Source: Dactylorhiza incarnata
Lineage: Eukaryota; Streptophyta; Magnoliopsida; Asparagales; Orchidaceae
Length of the DNA stretch: 64,000 nt
Direction of reading: 5' to 3'
Assembly (NCBI GenBank): GCA_033032865.1
Contig: JAWHQI010000262.1
Span: 558,001-622,000 of the forward strand
The position numbers and the translations under genes were made by a program. This document shows, one piece after another, positions 10,328 to 22,755 of the stretch. Position 1 is the stretch's first letter, and each line of letters begins with the position of its first letter. The notes below the pieces were generated by a model, which worked only from the letters and a program-made list of their open reading frames with translations, searched no databases and was not told the DNA's origin.

Positions 10328-11698
10328 AAAGGAGAGTTTTAGTTCTTATTCTTATTATTAAAACTCTTGTTTAACTTTGTTTTAAAGTAAGTGATATATA
10401 TAAATATATATGTGTGTTTGTTGATTGAGTAATAAACACAAACAGTGAAAGTGCAAAGTAATAAACAGCACAAATAAAATAATAAAACAAAGCACACATC
10501 CAGACGACACAAGATATATAGTAGTTCCCCAAAACTGGGTACATCTACTCTTCTACCCACTGGTAGGAATCCACTAGGAGAGTTGATCAGGTGCCCTCAC
10601 ACCAAGGTGTTTTTGATCAGGTGTCCACACACCAATGGAGGTTTGATCAGGTGCCTAATTCAACTATAAGCTTTTGACCAGGTGCTTATAAACCAACTAG
10701 ATTTTTTGTTAAGGTGTCTTGCCACAAACAGGTAAACTTTTGAAGGGAGATTTAACACTGTACAAGTGGGGAAGGAGAAAGGCAAAAGATTAGTTGTTCT
10801 TCTCTTTGTGCTGAGAAGACTCTTGATGAAGATCCTGATTGGTAGTTGTGTATGGATCTTGATGACGAGGTTGAAGAGCTCCCCCTGTCTGATATAATTG
10901 TTGACAGTTTATGGAGTCCTCTTCTCTTGATTGTACAAACTCCTTTCTTCTTATGCAGTAATGATCCTGAGCAAGTGATTGTGATTGGTGTCTCAGGATA
11001 TATGATTTGCAAGAAAAAGGGTTAGCAAAAAGAAGATAAATAATGGAAGATCTGCTTCTTCTTTTTGCTCCTGTATTTCTCTTCCTGTTCTTTTCATGTA
11101 CAGCAATATTGATATGTTCTGTTCTATGTCTTTCTTATTCTGTTGAGAGATAACAGCTATATATATATATGATATATATTCTGCTGTAATATATTCTGTT
11201 GTATTGTATATCTATTTGAATCAAAGAGGAAAGCATTAATATAGCTTTCATTTCCCAGAACCTTGAGAACATCTCTTGCCGTGAATAGCTTGCTGCAACA
11301 GCTACAACATTTATTATTTCTGCTGCCAACGGCTATATTAATAAATGCTTCAACAGCTGTATTGTTAAATCAACAATATATATATGTAGCAATATATAAA
11401 ATAGAATAAATAAATATTGCTTTAAATAAATCTAACAGCAAAATATCTATTTTAGTCAAGCTAAATAATTATAAAGTATTCCTGTCAGAAATTCGTCGAG
11501 CTGAGCTCTATGTTCGTCGAGCTCATCATTTCATTCGTCGACCAGATCATGTGATTTACTGTTTCTGAACATCTGCTGAAATTCGTCGACCGCTGTTCGT
11601 CATTCATCGACCGCAGTTCCACATTCGTCGACCGCAGCTTCCCTTGTTGTAATCTGTCGAGCACTGCTGTAATACAAACTTTTCGCCGAGCGCTAGTT
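10326..11698 (-). repeat. 5' LTR of element A, truncated by element B
   Basis: It begins TGAAAGGAG and follows the sequence of the 7221-8826 LTR to GCCGAGCGCT at about 11694, where the match stops and element B's LTR begins. Differences from the other LTR are scattered substitutions and small indels, so the element is not recent. Confidence 0.85.
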
Positions 11699-12144
11699 TG
11701 TAAGACCCCATTTTCTTTCTACAAAACTGGGTCTTATGCCCAGAATCGGCGCTTTGCGGTGACACCAACATTAGGGAAGGTGACCACTACAAAACGCTGA
11801 TCATGCCGGCCATATCTATCATAGAAGAAGAAAAGTACAACTGAACCAACAATAAGTTCAAGTCCACATCACATAATATATAAATCATAATGAAAGATGT
11901 CCACAGATAATCACTGAACAAAAGAGGTAGCAATAAAAGGGGCTCCTTCCCAGTACATTAAGCCTCACTATAAAATCTCTCATGGAAGCAAATCTACTAA
12001 TAATCACTCACTGATCTTGAAACTAGTGCTCCTATGCTAGACTGGCCCGCCTCCATCTCCACTGGACTCTGGTGGTGCTGCATCTCCTCGGTCCCCTAAG
12101 ATGATATGGTCCACCGACCGTTAGTAAAAAAGACTAAGCCTTGT

Positions 12145-12159
12145 CCCCCCCCCCCCCCC
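12145..12159 (+). repeat. Poly-C tract in element B LTR
   Basis: Fifteen C in a row. The other LTR copy has 19 C at 19407-19425. The tract is ancestral to the LTR, and its length is likely to vary and be error-prone in sequencing. Confidence 0.9.
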
Positions 12160-13094
12160 TCACCCATTCCCCAATGGTTCCTAGGCACCGTGCAGGAGGG
12201 ATGAAGCGAATGACAGCCAAGGTTATATATCAAGCAGATGACATGGCCTAGCTTCAAGAATATCTTCCACTACACAGGTGTATATATATAATTGAAGCAG
12301 TGAACAAGTAAGGGTAAAGTACTAATAAAGAAAGGTAAGTAAAGACAAGTATAGAATATAAAAGTAACATTTGATTTATAGGAATGCCCACACAAACCTA
12401 TAGACTAAGGGTTGTTTAGCAAGACCTATCATATAAAAGTCAAATACCAATTTATACGATAGGGGTAGGGGTTGAAATACAATGCTTTTGTTATGACATG
12501 CAGAGTTATGTTGATTAATGTTATGATCATACAAATATAACACAGACACCCGACTCTATGCGCACAGACCTTTAGCTCCCCCTTTTTGGAGCTAGCAAAA
12601 CTCCCAGGATACCCCCGTAGTGGCAAACGAAAGCAGTGGGTTGGGCCTCGCCCACCTCTAGGTTGGCATTCACACTAACTAACTTACACCTATCGTATGC
12701 CTCAACACAAAGAACATAACAACGGAGCACATGTGTACTCTTGCAGGTTGGCCCACCAGTCTTTCCTTTGCCAAGTGCGAAACCACACTTGCCGAGTCAG
12801 CCTATTGACATCGGTGTGAACGACTATCCAATACCCAAGATTCACCACCTTTATACACATGCAATTATGATTACTACATCTCAGAGCCATAAGCACCCCC
12901 GGGCTTACCTTCCCGTCACCATAACCTTCCAAGCCATCGGCTCGCCGGACTAACCCGTCCATACCTTCAACCACCGAGCCTACCGATTGTAAAGCCAAAC
13001 CAACTAACCACCCATAGCAACGGGGTGTGGGGGAGTGTATTGTTGAGTTAACTTTGCATAACAAATTATTCGTACGGTTTTGAGTTAACCATGG

Positions 13095-13180
13095 ACTTTC
13101 CGAGGACTACCCTGTGAGGGGCTCGCAGCGGTACTAGGAGCTATGATGGGCTGAACCCGAAGGCTTCCTTTTCAAGGCAC
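13095..13180. other. Conserved block shared with unrelated element D
   Basis: The block centred on CTACCCTGTGAGGGG and GGTACTAGGAG is also at 27437-27524 (other LTR of B) and, in diverged form, at 33204-33290 in the Athila-type element D. All copies have the same orientation relative to their element. Its function is not known to me. Confidence 0.6.
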
Positions 13181-15769
13181 TTATTCTTATTGGTGTCTAC
13201 CATTGACTCGACCGCTATTAATGTTACACTTACTAACACTAGGTGTGTTTTACTTCACTCCAAGGGAATGACAATCTTTCATCAACCCCAAGAACACTCT
13301 TGCCTCCTAGTCAACCAGACATCTTACTCCTACTTTCCCATGGTGGAAGGCCCCTTCCTAACCCAATCAGTCTGGGTTCACTAACTTCTTTAACTCCCCA
13401 TGTAAGACCTACATGCTTATCTTAATTCAGTGTTTTCACTATACGCATACCACTTGAACTATATGAGGTGCATAAGAGGAGGTACTCCAAATAATCATCT
13501 AAATGACCCAAGATTATTACTGGGGGTGTGTTATGACATTGTAAGACTATCTGTAGAAATTCATAATCTATCTAATTTATTTGGCATTTATTATAATTTC
13601 CTCAAAATCAGGGAACCTATGACTTTGAACACCAAGTACGGTATTCTGATAAGTTATGGCCTTACAAAAATTTGTACGACTATATATCCTCACAATAATA
13701 GCCATATATGAAGTTCATAAATTTCCAGAATGATTTTGACCTCCAAATAAAATGTTGACTAACTAATCAAAATCAAAGGTTAACAAAGAAAGTACCAAAA
13801 TCCAAAGATTTCAAGAAAATTAACAGGTGTCTAAGGTGATCAGAAATGTTCACTGCTTGAATTCCATAATTTTCCAAATTCATTTGACAATATAAAACCT
13901 TTATTTAAATAAACTAATCGTAGGGCACTTTGTGAAGAGAACCATATAACAACTCCTCCAAAAAATTATACTAAAATTTATAGATCATATTCTTGCCCTA
14001 AAAAGTACTTTGACCAAGTTTCATGATTTACCAGTGAGTATTAAGTCCATAATTAATTTTCTTGCCACTAGGGAAAATATTTGGGGTTATGAATGAGGTA
14101 CTATATATATCAACACAGAATTCATTGCAATATTATTAGAGAATATTATCATCAATATAAAGACACTGGCAAAGTTTCATAATCATCCAAGGTTATATAA
14201 ACATGTAAATTCCTCTTATAAGGAAACGTCCTAATCAGTTCTTAATTAATTCAAAGGGGACAAATGTTCCTGAAAATTCCAGATAAATTATCCAGAGCAT
14301 ATTACATCCCTACGAACCTCTCTACAAAGTTTCATGTCAACCCGATGACATATGACCCTATGTCCTTCAATAGGTTCAATAATCAACCATAGGGTTTGAT
14401 ATAGGGTTCTAGGGCACATCCACCCCAAACAACCCAAAACCACTTGTGGGGTTGTTTCATATGATGTTAAATCAGTGGACAAGGTTTCACCACATTTGGA
14501 TGAGGGTTGACCCCTCAAATCCATCAAGTGCACCTTTGTCCTAATATCCCCTAGTTTGACCAAATTTGGGTTACTTAATTACCCAACCAAATCAATACCA
14601 AATGGGATGAAATTTATACCAGAGTCATGTAATGACCCTATGGACCACCCACCAAAATTTGGTTGGGTTTGGAGGTCTCTAGATCCTACAATTAATTCAT
14701 ACATAGTTTATTAAATTTCTACAAAAACTATAGAAAAATGTCGTCCAAAAATTCCCATTTTTGGATATGTTGCGGGTAACGGTTAATCTAGCATATGCTC
14801 CAAATTTCAAAGCATTTGGGTTAGTATATTAGTGGGAGCACTCATCTTAATTTCTGGTCAACCTTATGACACATTTCACCAAACTGAGTGTTGCAGTCAA
14901 ACTAGTGGGCCAAATCGGCTCAAATTAATTTTAAATAAAACTAGACACATAGATCTACAACCTTTTTCTCTGGACATTTTTTCTGAAACGAAATCTAAGG
15001 GGTTCAATTTTCAGTTTCAAACACATGCATTTCTACGAGAAATTATGGCGTTAAATAATCATAAAATTGTATAATCTGTCTAAATAAAATGGAGGGCATC
15101 AGTTCATCTTCTCCAATCAGCCAACGACCATGATTGTCCCGAACTATACCGACTTGGGAGGTGATTTTCCGGCCACCTTGACCCTCTCCCGGTGGGCCAA
15201 TGCCACCACCACCTGCATTGAGGTAGTGGTTGGCGAAGGATGGTGGTTAGCCGGCCGGAGGTGGCCGAAATCGAAGATTTAAGCAAGAAAAGTAAAGCTT
15301 GACCCCAAGCTTTCGTCCATGCCGATCCAAGGCCAATTGGACCCAAACCTTGCGGTCAACATGATAAGATTAATCCACTAAGAGAGAGGAGGAGGGGAGG
15401 ACCTGTGTGGTGGCATGAAGCCGCGTCGATCGCCGGTCCGCCATTGTTGACTGTGGAGCTTTGGGTGCCATGCCGATATGAGTTTGGAGGCAAGATTTCT
15501 TCTGGAAAGTGGGGGAACTCCTTCCCTTCACCCCATGAGGCTTTTTAAGGAGCCAATTTGGGGAGGGGAAGAGGCAAAGATTGTGATTCCACCATTAACA
15601 CCGTTAATGGTGAAATTACGGCAATCCCTAAATACACATAGATTCAACCTCTTAAACTACTCCTAATTGATAGGGGGAATGAATCTTTATCAATTGGGAA
15701 GGCTTTTGGCTTCCCTTGGCCATGATTTACTACACCAAAATGGATCCCGACCGCATTCCGTCAGTTCTG

Positions 15770-16110
15770 CTACCGTTGGTGCCAGCGCTGGAACAAGCGC
15801 TGGTGCCAGCGCTACCCCAGCGCTAGCGTATCGACGACATAAAATTCGTCGGTTCGGCCACTACTGCCAGCACTAGTGCCTGCACTAGCGCTTGCACTAG
15901 CGCCCGAGCTAGCTTCTCGACGTCATAGAGATCATCTCGATGATATGGATCTCATCTCAGTGGTCCGTCGAGACAATCGCTAGCGCTAGTGCCAGCGCTA
16001 ATGTCTCGAAGACATATAGATCATCTCAGCGGTTTAGAGCTCATCTCAGTTGTTTGTCTAGTCAACCGATATCGCCCGTGTTACCCCTACAGCCGGCGCT
16101 AGCTCAATAT
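15770..16110. repeat. Cluster of GCGCTAGC/CAGCGCTGG palindromes in element B LTR
   Basis: About ten copies of AGCGCTRG or its variants (GCACTAGCGC) occur here, including the perfect palindrome CCAGCGCTGG at 15782-15791 and AGCGCTGG-TG-CCAGCGCT at 15796-15813. Repeats of ATCATCTC(A/G) are interspersed. A shorter version is at about 30085-30260 in the other LTR. On the minus strand it lies near the start of the LTR (U3). Confidence 0.8.
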
Positions 16111-16322
16111 TCAAATTGCTTTTATTTCTACGATCAGATAATTGGGTGTTACAAAAAGACCCCCCTTAATGGATTAGACATGTTATGGTGGGGTCATGGT
16201 GACGCCCTAAAGCCATCCCTAGATTGGATAATTGGAATGCACTATTTGCAGGCCAGTGTGGTCTTCACCTATTTCCCAAGGTCTTACCATCCTAGGGGTC
16301 TAGTTGTTGGAGGAATGATACA

Positions 16323-16760
16323 AATCCCAATAAACAAAAAATAATTTTGTCCCTGAAATTCAGGTTAGGCTTGCATGGTTTCTACCACAAGTGATTGTAT
16401 GTAACATCCCCTTAAGAAATTAATTATACCTGACGCAAAGAGCTCCGGATACTTCTGATGCATCAAGTCCAGTGGCTCCCAGGTGTGCTCCTCCTATCCT
16501 TGATTTCTCCACAGGACCTTGACCAGCAGAACCTTCCTGCGCTGCAAGCTCGCACTGTCGTATCGTCTATCTGAACCGGCTCCAGGTGAACTGAACGATC
16601 AGTAGCAACTGGCCCATTTGCAATAGATATCTGATGTTCCAGCCGTAGTATAGTTCTCCTAAGGGAGGAGACATGGAAGACGTCGTGCAATCCCGCTAAC
16701 ACCGGCGGCATCTCCAGTCTATAAGCCAGCATGCCGATCGACTCCAGGATCATGTAGAGC
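16323..16760 (-). pseudogene. Tekay-type integrase C-terminus/chromodomain remnant
   Basis: The frame 16753-16463 reads LESIGMLAYRLEMPPVLAGLHDVFHVSSLRR, the hallmark GPY/F-to-chromodomain linker of Tekay/Del chromoviruses (consensus AYRLELP..L...H.VFHVS.LR). In other frames it continues with VKVLWRNQG.EEHTWEP and ELFASGI, a degraded chromodomain and protein end. Just before the LTR, minus-strand TGAATTTCAGGGACAAAATT resembles the segment that precedes the 3' LTR in this lineage. The copy is broken by frameshifts and stops. Confidence 0.8.
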
Positions 16761-17700
16761 CCAATTTATCTCGGACTGAGCTTCTTTCGCCCACGTACCC
16801 ATGAGATTCCATGCATTGGGCGTATCTTCAGGAACACCCGGTCTCAAACATGGAACTCTACCCGATGATGCCACGCATCGTAAGAACTGGCCTGGCTGCT
16901 CTAGGCCTCCAGCATCCTAAGTCGAATCAATCACACTTGGGCATCTATGTCCTCCACAAATTCTGAGCAGAGTGCATTTAAATACTCATCCTGGATCCAA
17001 GATAGTGCAGTCCTACGCCTCCATCCCTCTGAGGGTGGATAGTTATGCTGAACGTCAACCAAGAGCCCAGATAAGCCTGGACTGATCTTCACTTGTTAGA
17101 CGTGACCCGTCCATCCCACTCCAATATGATCTTCCTGGGCACACCACGGAAATGGACAAATAGCTCAACAAATCCATTCAAACACCAACGGGAGCATCCT
17201 TCAGGCCCGGGGTTACCCTATCTACCTTGGTCAATCTATCCTCTATGTTCTAAATAAACTTATGCCCGGAGTGGGGATGTGGTAACCTATGTATGAAATC
17301 CATAATTATATCCTCAAGCTTCCACTCTATCACGGGGAGTGACTATGGTAGTTCCCCAAAGACTCTTACACTTGGCCTTCACTAGTCGGCATACCTCACC
17401 GTGCATCACAAAACCTATGACATCTTTCTTTATTCCGGGGAAATACACGCTCAGGAATACCCCATTTTTCTGGTAAATAAAGCTCTTGTTTGTATGGGTA
17501 GACAACGTCTCTATAAATTTTTCTCTACACATTGAGATTCTTATTCCTTCACGTACGTCTGAGTAATCAATCAACTCAACTCTACAACTTATCCAGTTCT
17601 TACCATTGATAGAACTGATCAGATTATCAAGCGTCCCAACTATCCTCAAAATTTAGAGGGGGTGTGCTCATGAACTTTTATGACTATATGTTAACTAATC
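16761..17700 (-). pseudogene. Integrase remnant of element B
   Basis: The frame 17649-17314 ends with YFPGIKKDVIGFVMHGEVCRLVKAKCKSL, the zinc-finger/pre-core segment of gypsy integrase (consensus W.PGMK.DV..FV..C..CQ.VKA). It is followed in another frame by WKLEDIIMDFIHRLP, where the first catalytic Asp context (MDF..GLP) is still visible. The rest of the core between about 17300 and 16760 is badly degraded, with many stops. N-terminal residues of the frame (GKNWISCRVELIDYSDVREG) probably match the end of RNase H and the spacer. Confidence 0.7.
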
Positions 17701-18944
17701 ATTATTATTGTAGTTAAAATTTTCTACCATGACAAGGCGTGATTTTTAACTAATCATAAGTTAATCACTTCTGAAAGCCCCAAACCACAAGAAGTTTCAA
17801 ATATAACTATAGCTTGCAAGCCCTAATTTCAGAGCCCAACTTATAGAAGGGCATCTGCATCCCTAAGTGACTAAACCTGACAACTTTACATTTCTAATGC
17901 CTCAACTAAGGTCAAGTCATTATTCGATCAACGATGTCTATCCATTGTCCTGGTAATACTACAGGTCACTATTCCAAATGTGCTTTTACAGAATCCCATC
18001 TTCGCCCAGGTAACATTGAATAAGATAGACTTTAAAATCACTATGTTCACGATGCAACACTCTCTAAATTAAATCCAAGGGAAACCCAAGTCTGTAACTA
18101 ATTTGCCCAATAAACAAAAGGTAAGCCTCAATAAACTAAAGATAAGCCACTATCTATTTTGGGTTAAGTACCTTCGATATAACCATGTTATATTCATCCT
18201 AAGTATGCAAATAATCCTTAGGGCACACAACCTTAGACTTGGGGTTCTATCTTGAGACTTGTTGGTACACTCCATACTTTAGACTCTTTAAGGTACCCCC
18301 TACGAAAACCTTATCAGGGTCAACATGTGACCCAATCCCAAATGGGTCTCTTCTGAACATGAATTCTTATCCGACCCTCGGTGTTTGTCATGGTGGTTGT
18401 CCCAATGTAAGCATGTCACCGGTACTAGGGTTGAGTCTATGAGTCCCCTACCAATCCTCTTACATGTCAATCTCCTTAAGACAGTCCTAACAGTTTGGAT
18501 AATCCTCGGTATATGAAGTAGGGACATCAGAGTTTATGGCTTTGGTGGTTGTTCTCGCATTAAACTCCTCCTCTAACCTCTTTGGGTATCCTCATACCTT
18601 AATCAAATTTATATCTACGGTCTATTTCAGACTAGGGCATGGTGTAAATTGTAATTATAAGTCATGTGTCCTAGTGGGGTTGAGTCTAACTCCTTGATTA
18701 GAGGATTATCTAAAGAGACCTTTGCAGTCGAAGGTATTCCCTGCTGAGGGGCAGAGTCCGCAGGCTACAAAAGAAAATTTGTCACACGTAAGGAGATTTG
18801 GCTAAAAAGATTCAATTAACAGTGGACTTTTTCATGTGATTCCCGATATGATCACACCATTGCTTTCGCTACTTAGTTTGTCCGCAAACTAAACTCGTGC
18901 GGGATGTCTAAGGGTTTGTGGACTTCTTTTGTTTGGATCGAGGT
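17701..18944 (-). other. Non-coding internal remnant of element B
   Basis: This lies between the integrase remnant and the primer-binding site, where leader, gag, protease and RT should be. I see no recognisable gag, protease or RT motif on either strand, only short frames without family features. A large internal deletion is the simplest explanation. Confidence 0.5.
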
Positions 18945-18962
18945 TTCGCTCGGATACTAGTT
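18945..18962 (-). other. Primer-binding site of element B (degraded tRNA-Met type)
   Basis: Directly after the 5' LTR the minus strand reads CTAGTATCCGAGCGAAAC, close to the TGGTATCAGAGC complement of tRNA-Met with a few mismatches. Position next to the LTR edge is the main support. Confidence 0.55.
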
Positions 18963-19886
18963 TGTAAGACCCCATTTTTTCTACAAAATTAGGTCTTATG
19001 CCCAGAACCTCCGCTTCGCGATGACACCAACACTCGGGAAGGTCGCCACTTTAAAATGCCGATCTTGTTGGCCAAATCGATCACAGAAGAAGAAAAGTAC
19101 AACTGAACGAAAAATAAGTTCAAGTCCACATCACATAATATATAAATCATAATGAAAGATGTCCACAAATAATCACTGAACAAAAGAGGTAGCAATAAAA
19201 GGGGCTCCTGCCCAGTACATCAAGCCTTACTACAAAATCTCTCGCGGATGCAAATCTACTAATAATCACTCTCTGATCCTGAAACTAGTGCTCCTGTGCT
19301 AGACTGGCCCGCCTCCATCTCCACCGGCCTCTGGTGGTGTTGCATCTCCTCGGTCCCCTAAAATGATATGGTACACCGACCGTTAGTCAAAAATGCTAAG
19401 CCTCGTCCCCCCCCCCCCCCCCCCCACCCCACCCCACCCATCCCCCAGTAACTCCTAGGTGTCGTGTGGGAGGGATGAAGTAAAGTACAGCCAAGGGTAT
19501 ATATCAAGCAGATGACATGGCCTAGCCACAGGAATATCTTCCACTATATAGGTGTATATATATAATTGAAGCAGTGAATAAGTAAGAGTGAAGAACACGT
19601 AAAGAAAGGTTAGTAAAGATAAGTATAAAATAGAAAAGTAACCTTTGATTTATAGGAATGCCCATACAAACCTATTGACCAATGGGTCATTTAGAAAGGC
19701 CTATCGTATAAAATGTCCCATACCAATTTATACAATAAGGGTAGGGTTGAAATGCAATGCTTATGTTATGACATGCAGAGTTATGCTGATTAATGTTATC
19801 ATCACACAAGTGCAACACACACACCCAACTCTATGCACACAGACATTTAGTTCCCCCTTCTTGGAGCTAGCAAAACACCCAGGATC
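18963..19886 (-). repeat. 5' LTR of element B, left part
   Basis: It begins TGTAAGACCCC and follows the 11699 LTR up to CCCAGGATC, where element C has inserted. The remainder of this LTR resumes at 26955 after C. A 19-base poly-C tract is at 19407-19425. Confidence 0.85.
19882..19886. other. Target-site duplication of element C (left)
   Basis: GGATC here is repeated at 26955-26959 on the other side of element C. The uninterrupted LTR of B has a single GGATA at this point, confirming that the 5 bp were duplicated on insertion. Confidence 0.85.
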
Positions 19887-20922
19887 TAATGTCGCGGCCC
19901 CTCCTCCACTACTTGATGATGATCCAATTGCCGAGGCCCAACAATATAAAGATTTTAGGTGCCATGATGATGCTAACGGAAGACTGTGTTACAACCTCCG
20001 CCCGCGATGTGCTAAGCCCACTTGAAGAATAATTTTCATAATTATTATGTTCTTTTAATTTATAATGGTGAATATAAAATTATTCAATGTTTGGGTAATA
20101 ATTTTATATTCATATAAGCATTTGAACTCCTTATTTCCTGCACTTTTAATATTTGGTGTGTATTTAACCGCTCGGATGGTTGAGATTACATCCCCATCTT
20201 GGATGGTTGTGTGTCGCTTGTAACTCCTATATAAGGAGGCTTTGATGAGGATTAATTAGAAAAGATTTTAACCCTAATCCCTCTTAAAAATTTCGGCCAA
20301 AGAGGACTCCTCCTTTCCGCTGCCCCCTCTTGGTGTGAAGCCACCCTTTGCTCCCTCCACCCCTCATCAGTGCGACTCCGACGTGGATTCCTTCGGTGGG
20401 ACTCTAAGGAAAAGGTTGCAGCCCCATTCGGTGTGACGTCGGTGGATCCGTGGAGAGAGTGATTCTCCCACTAATCTCGTGTGATTATTGAATCCAGGTT
20501 GGGTAACTTCTCCCCATCATCTTTGTGTTTTCTTGCATTAGAATTTGTGGAGGTTGAGCATCTGTTTTATCCGCGATTTTAAATACTCCGCTTATAATTT
20601 CTACAATTGATTTTGTTGTTATCGAACCTCTTTTATTCCGGATCGAGTAGGTCCAATTTGCTTGAGCGGATCTTAGCCTATAGCTTTAGTTTTGCCTTCC
20701 AAAAGGATTGGGTACCTTTGTGTTAATTTGGGGAATAATCTGACTCTCTTCCGATCATTATTTTATAGTCGATCATTCCTCCCTTGTGGTGTATGTGCTG
20801 TGTTAGATGCGAAACGTATTGCGACGATAGAGGCTTGTGTAGGTGCGGTAGATCTAGGTGTGAAAGGCGTCGTGAGTCTTCTTGTTCGTGTCAATCTCCA
20901 AATCATGGAAACCCCTACATCA
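19887..20922 (+). repeat. 5' LTR of element C
   Basis: It aligns end to end with 25919-26954 and has the same 1036-bp length. It runs from TAATGTCGCGG to CCTACATCA. The first 140 bp correspond to the end of the integrase reading frame in the 3' LTR but with codon changes here. Confidence 0.9.
20228..20234 (+). promoter_or_regulatory. TATA box in 5' LTR of element C
   Basis: TATATAA lies in the context CTCCTATATAAGGAGG, itself a 6-bp inverted repeat around the box. The 3' LTR has TTTATAAG at the same place. It lies about 340 bp into the LTR, a plausible U3/R boundary. Confidence 0.7.
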
Positions 20923-20925
20923 ATT

Positions 20926-20938
20926 TGGTATCAGAGGC
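20926..20938 (+). other. Primer-binding site of element C
   Basis: TGGTATCAGAGGC lies four bases after the 5' LTR end and matches the initiator tRNA-Met complement. Confidence 0.85.
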
Positions 20939-21187
20939 GGTCATATCAGTTTCTCAATTGATACAACCTCTATGCTCATTTCCGTGGGGCAAACTAATCA
21001 AATAAAATAAAACAAAAAATTTGGTAGTCTGCGAATAGCGGGTAAAATCTTAGTTTTTCGTGAAAAATTAAAAAAAAAAATTCTGGAAGTTCTCACTGTT
21101 AATCACATCCCGAAAATATTTTTCTGCCAAAACTTTGATTTTTAATCTGCACTACAAAAATTCACTCATTATTTTGTCCAAAACTAC

Positions 21188-22095
21188 ATGCGCACTAGAC
21201 TAGGAACGGAGTATAACACACCTTCATCGTCTAGGATGGCTGCGAATGAGCAAGGGGATCGTAACGCTGATGCCATAGAGGGGCTACGTAATGAGATGAC
21301 TGAACTTAGGACAATGTTAGCCCAAATTCTTCTGAATCAAGGAGGGCCGCCACCACCACCCGTTAATGTTGGGCAGCCCAACCGGCACCAACAGGTCCAT
21401 GATTTGGATTCTGATGGGAACTCTCCCCGAGTGCCCCCTCGAGAACACCGCCACGAGCGTGGTTTCGATATTACTAGGGCCGTTAAGATTGACGCCCCCA
21501 CTTACGATGGTTTGGGAGATCCCTAGGTCTTCCTTACTTAGGTAGTGGATATGGAATGCTACTACGATTGGCCCAACCTTACGGACCCCCAAAAGGTCCA
21601 AGTTGTCAGGATGAAGCTGATGGGTCATGCGAAGACTTATTGGTTGAATGGGAACGAAGATTAGGAGACGGGTAAGGAGTGCAACTTATAGGTTAGCCAG
21701 TTATGAAGAACTTGCTGACCGATCAGTACGTCCCAGTGTACCACCAAACAAAGATGTTCGATGAGCTTGCCACCCTATGCCAGGGCTCAAATTCGGTAGC
21801 TGAATATATGGGAGAGCTGAAGGACCTTATGGTGCGTTGTGATCTTAGGGAAATTCCCGAGGTCACCCTATCTAAATTTCGTAAGGGGCTTCAACCCGAT
21901 ATTCAGAGGAAGCTCCTGCGCTATGGTCATATGGACCTGAACACGACTTTCAATGCCGCCCTTGACATTGAAAAGCATCTAGACTGAAAGGCCCACTCTC
22001 ATTATTCCCACACGAAGAACAAGTCCACTGTTGGAGCGTCTTCCTCTACGTATCCGGATAAGGGAAAGTTTAGGTCTTCCGAGTCGAAGTCTGTA
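21188..22095 (+). pseudogene. gag of element C (matrix/capsid part)
   Basis: The first frame, 21188-21526, starts MRTRLGTEY, then NADAIEGLRNEMTELRTMLAQILLNQ, a coiled-coil-like helix, a proline run and AVKIDAPTYDGLGDP, which leads into the capsid domain in chromovirus Gag. A TAG follows directly. The same protein continues through two more stops (VVDMECYYDWPNLTDPQKVQVVRMKLMGHAKTYW) and then in the frame 21703-21987 (TKMFDELATLCQGSNSVAEYMGELKDLMVRCDL...FRKGLQPDIQRKL), typical of gypsy capsid. Start chosen at the first ATG after the leader, about 250 bp after the primer site. Nonsense mutations make it non-functional. Confidence 0.85.
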
Positions 22096-22755
22096 GTGAT
22101 CACTGCTAGAAACAATAGGAATCCCACGAGTGAGCATGTCCCCATAGGGAAGTGTATCAAGGCCAATACTACATGTTATTCTTGCGGCATTCAAGGTCAC
22201 TATGCCTTCGAATTCCCAACGAAGACTAAGGCCATAGCCCTTTTAGATTCGACCACCGACCCTGCTGATTACGTATATGAGGCTGAAGAGGAGAGCGACC
22301 CAGATGGGGTCCCAAGTAATTTAGAGGATGATCACCACCTTATGGTGATGCGTTATATCTTGACCACTCCTCGTCCGTTAGATGATTGGAAGAGGATGAG
22401 CATATTTTCCCTGATCTTTAAGAGTGGTGAGAAGCTTTGCAAGCTGATTATTGATAGTGGTAGCTGTGTGAATGTCATTTCTGAGAGTTCCATAACATGT
22501 ATGTCCCTGACCACGGAACCGCACCCGACCCCCTATCAAGTATCCTGGATCAGCAAGGTTACCGTCCCGGTTACCAAGCGGTGCCTGGTTTCCCTCTCAT
22601 TGAAATCTTATACTGATGAGGTTTGGTGTGATGTCCTATCGATGGATGCTGGCCACGTGTTACTAGGCCGCCCTTGGCTCTATGACCGTGATGTGATGCA
22701 TTTTGGTAGAGCCAACACGTATGAATTTAAATTCAATGGCAAAACATCACATTGA
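22096..22755 (+). pseudogene. gag zinc-finger region and protease of element C
   Basis: This 219-residue frame holds the zinc-knuckle region near residue 27 (CYSCGIQGHYAFEF). The pattern C-X2-C-X4-H-X4-C is complete except that the last Cys is Phe, so zinc binding should be impaired. From about residue 113 it reads KLCKLIIDSGSCVNVIS, where D120-S-G is the catalytic triad of the aspartic protease, and later LLGRPWLYDRDVMH, the conserved C-terminal motif of chromovirus proteases. The frame begins mid-protein; upstream gag is separated by stops. Confidence 0.85.

Larger units (their letters stand above)
7221..11698 (-). mobile_element. Element A: non-autonomous Ty1/copia retrotransposon
   Basis: Two direct repeats (7221-8826 and 10326-11698) flank 1.5 kb containing only a copia-type gag. 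Going leftward, the order is 5' LTR, tRNA-Met primer-binding site, gag, spacer, polypurine tract and 3' LTR. No protease, integrase or RT is present, so it depends on helper enzymes or is a deletion product. The 5' LTR is cut at 11698 by element B; the missing 230 or so bases of that LTR do not reappear where B ends. The left edge abuts the 70-bp array of element 1, suggesting that A inserted into it. Confidence 0.85.
11699..16322 (-). repeat. 3' LTR of element B (4.6 kb)
   Basis: It runs from TGTAAGACCCC to GATACA, and on the minus strand starts TGTATCATTCC. It matches the other copy throughout, with many substitutions and indels. Both copies share a poly-C tract, a block around 13095-13180 and a GCGCTAGC-rich cluster. 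At 4624 bp it is long for a plant LTR. No protein-coding capacity is recognisable in it. Confidence 0.85.

Noticed and set aside
11693..11698. CTAGTT as a target-site duplication of element B
   Set aside because: It precedes both LTR copies and is not found directly after the right end at 30417, where only a CTAGT appears 8 bases later. The evidence is insufficient.
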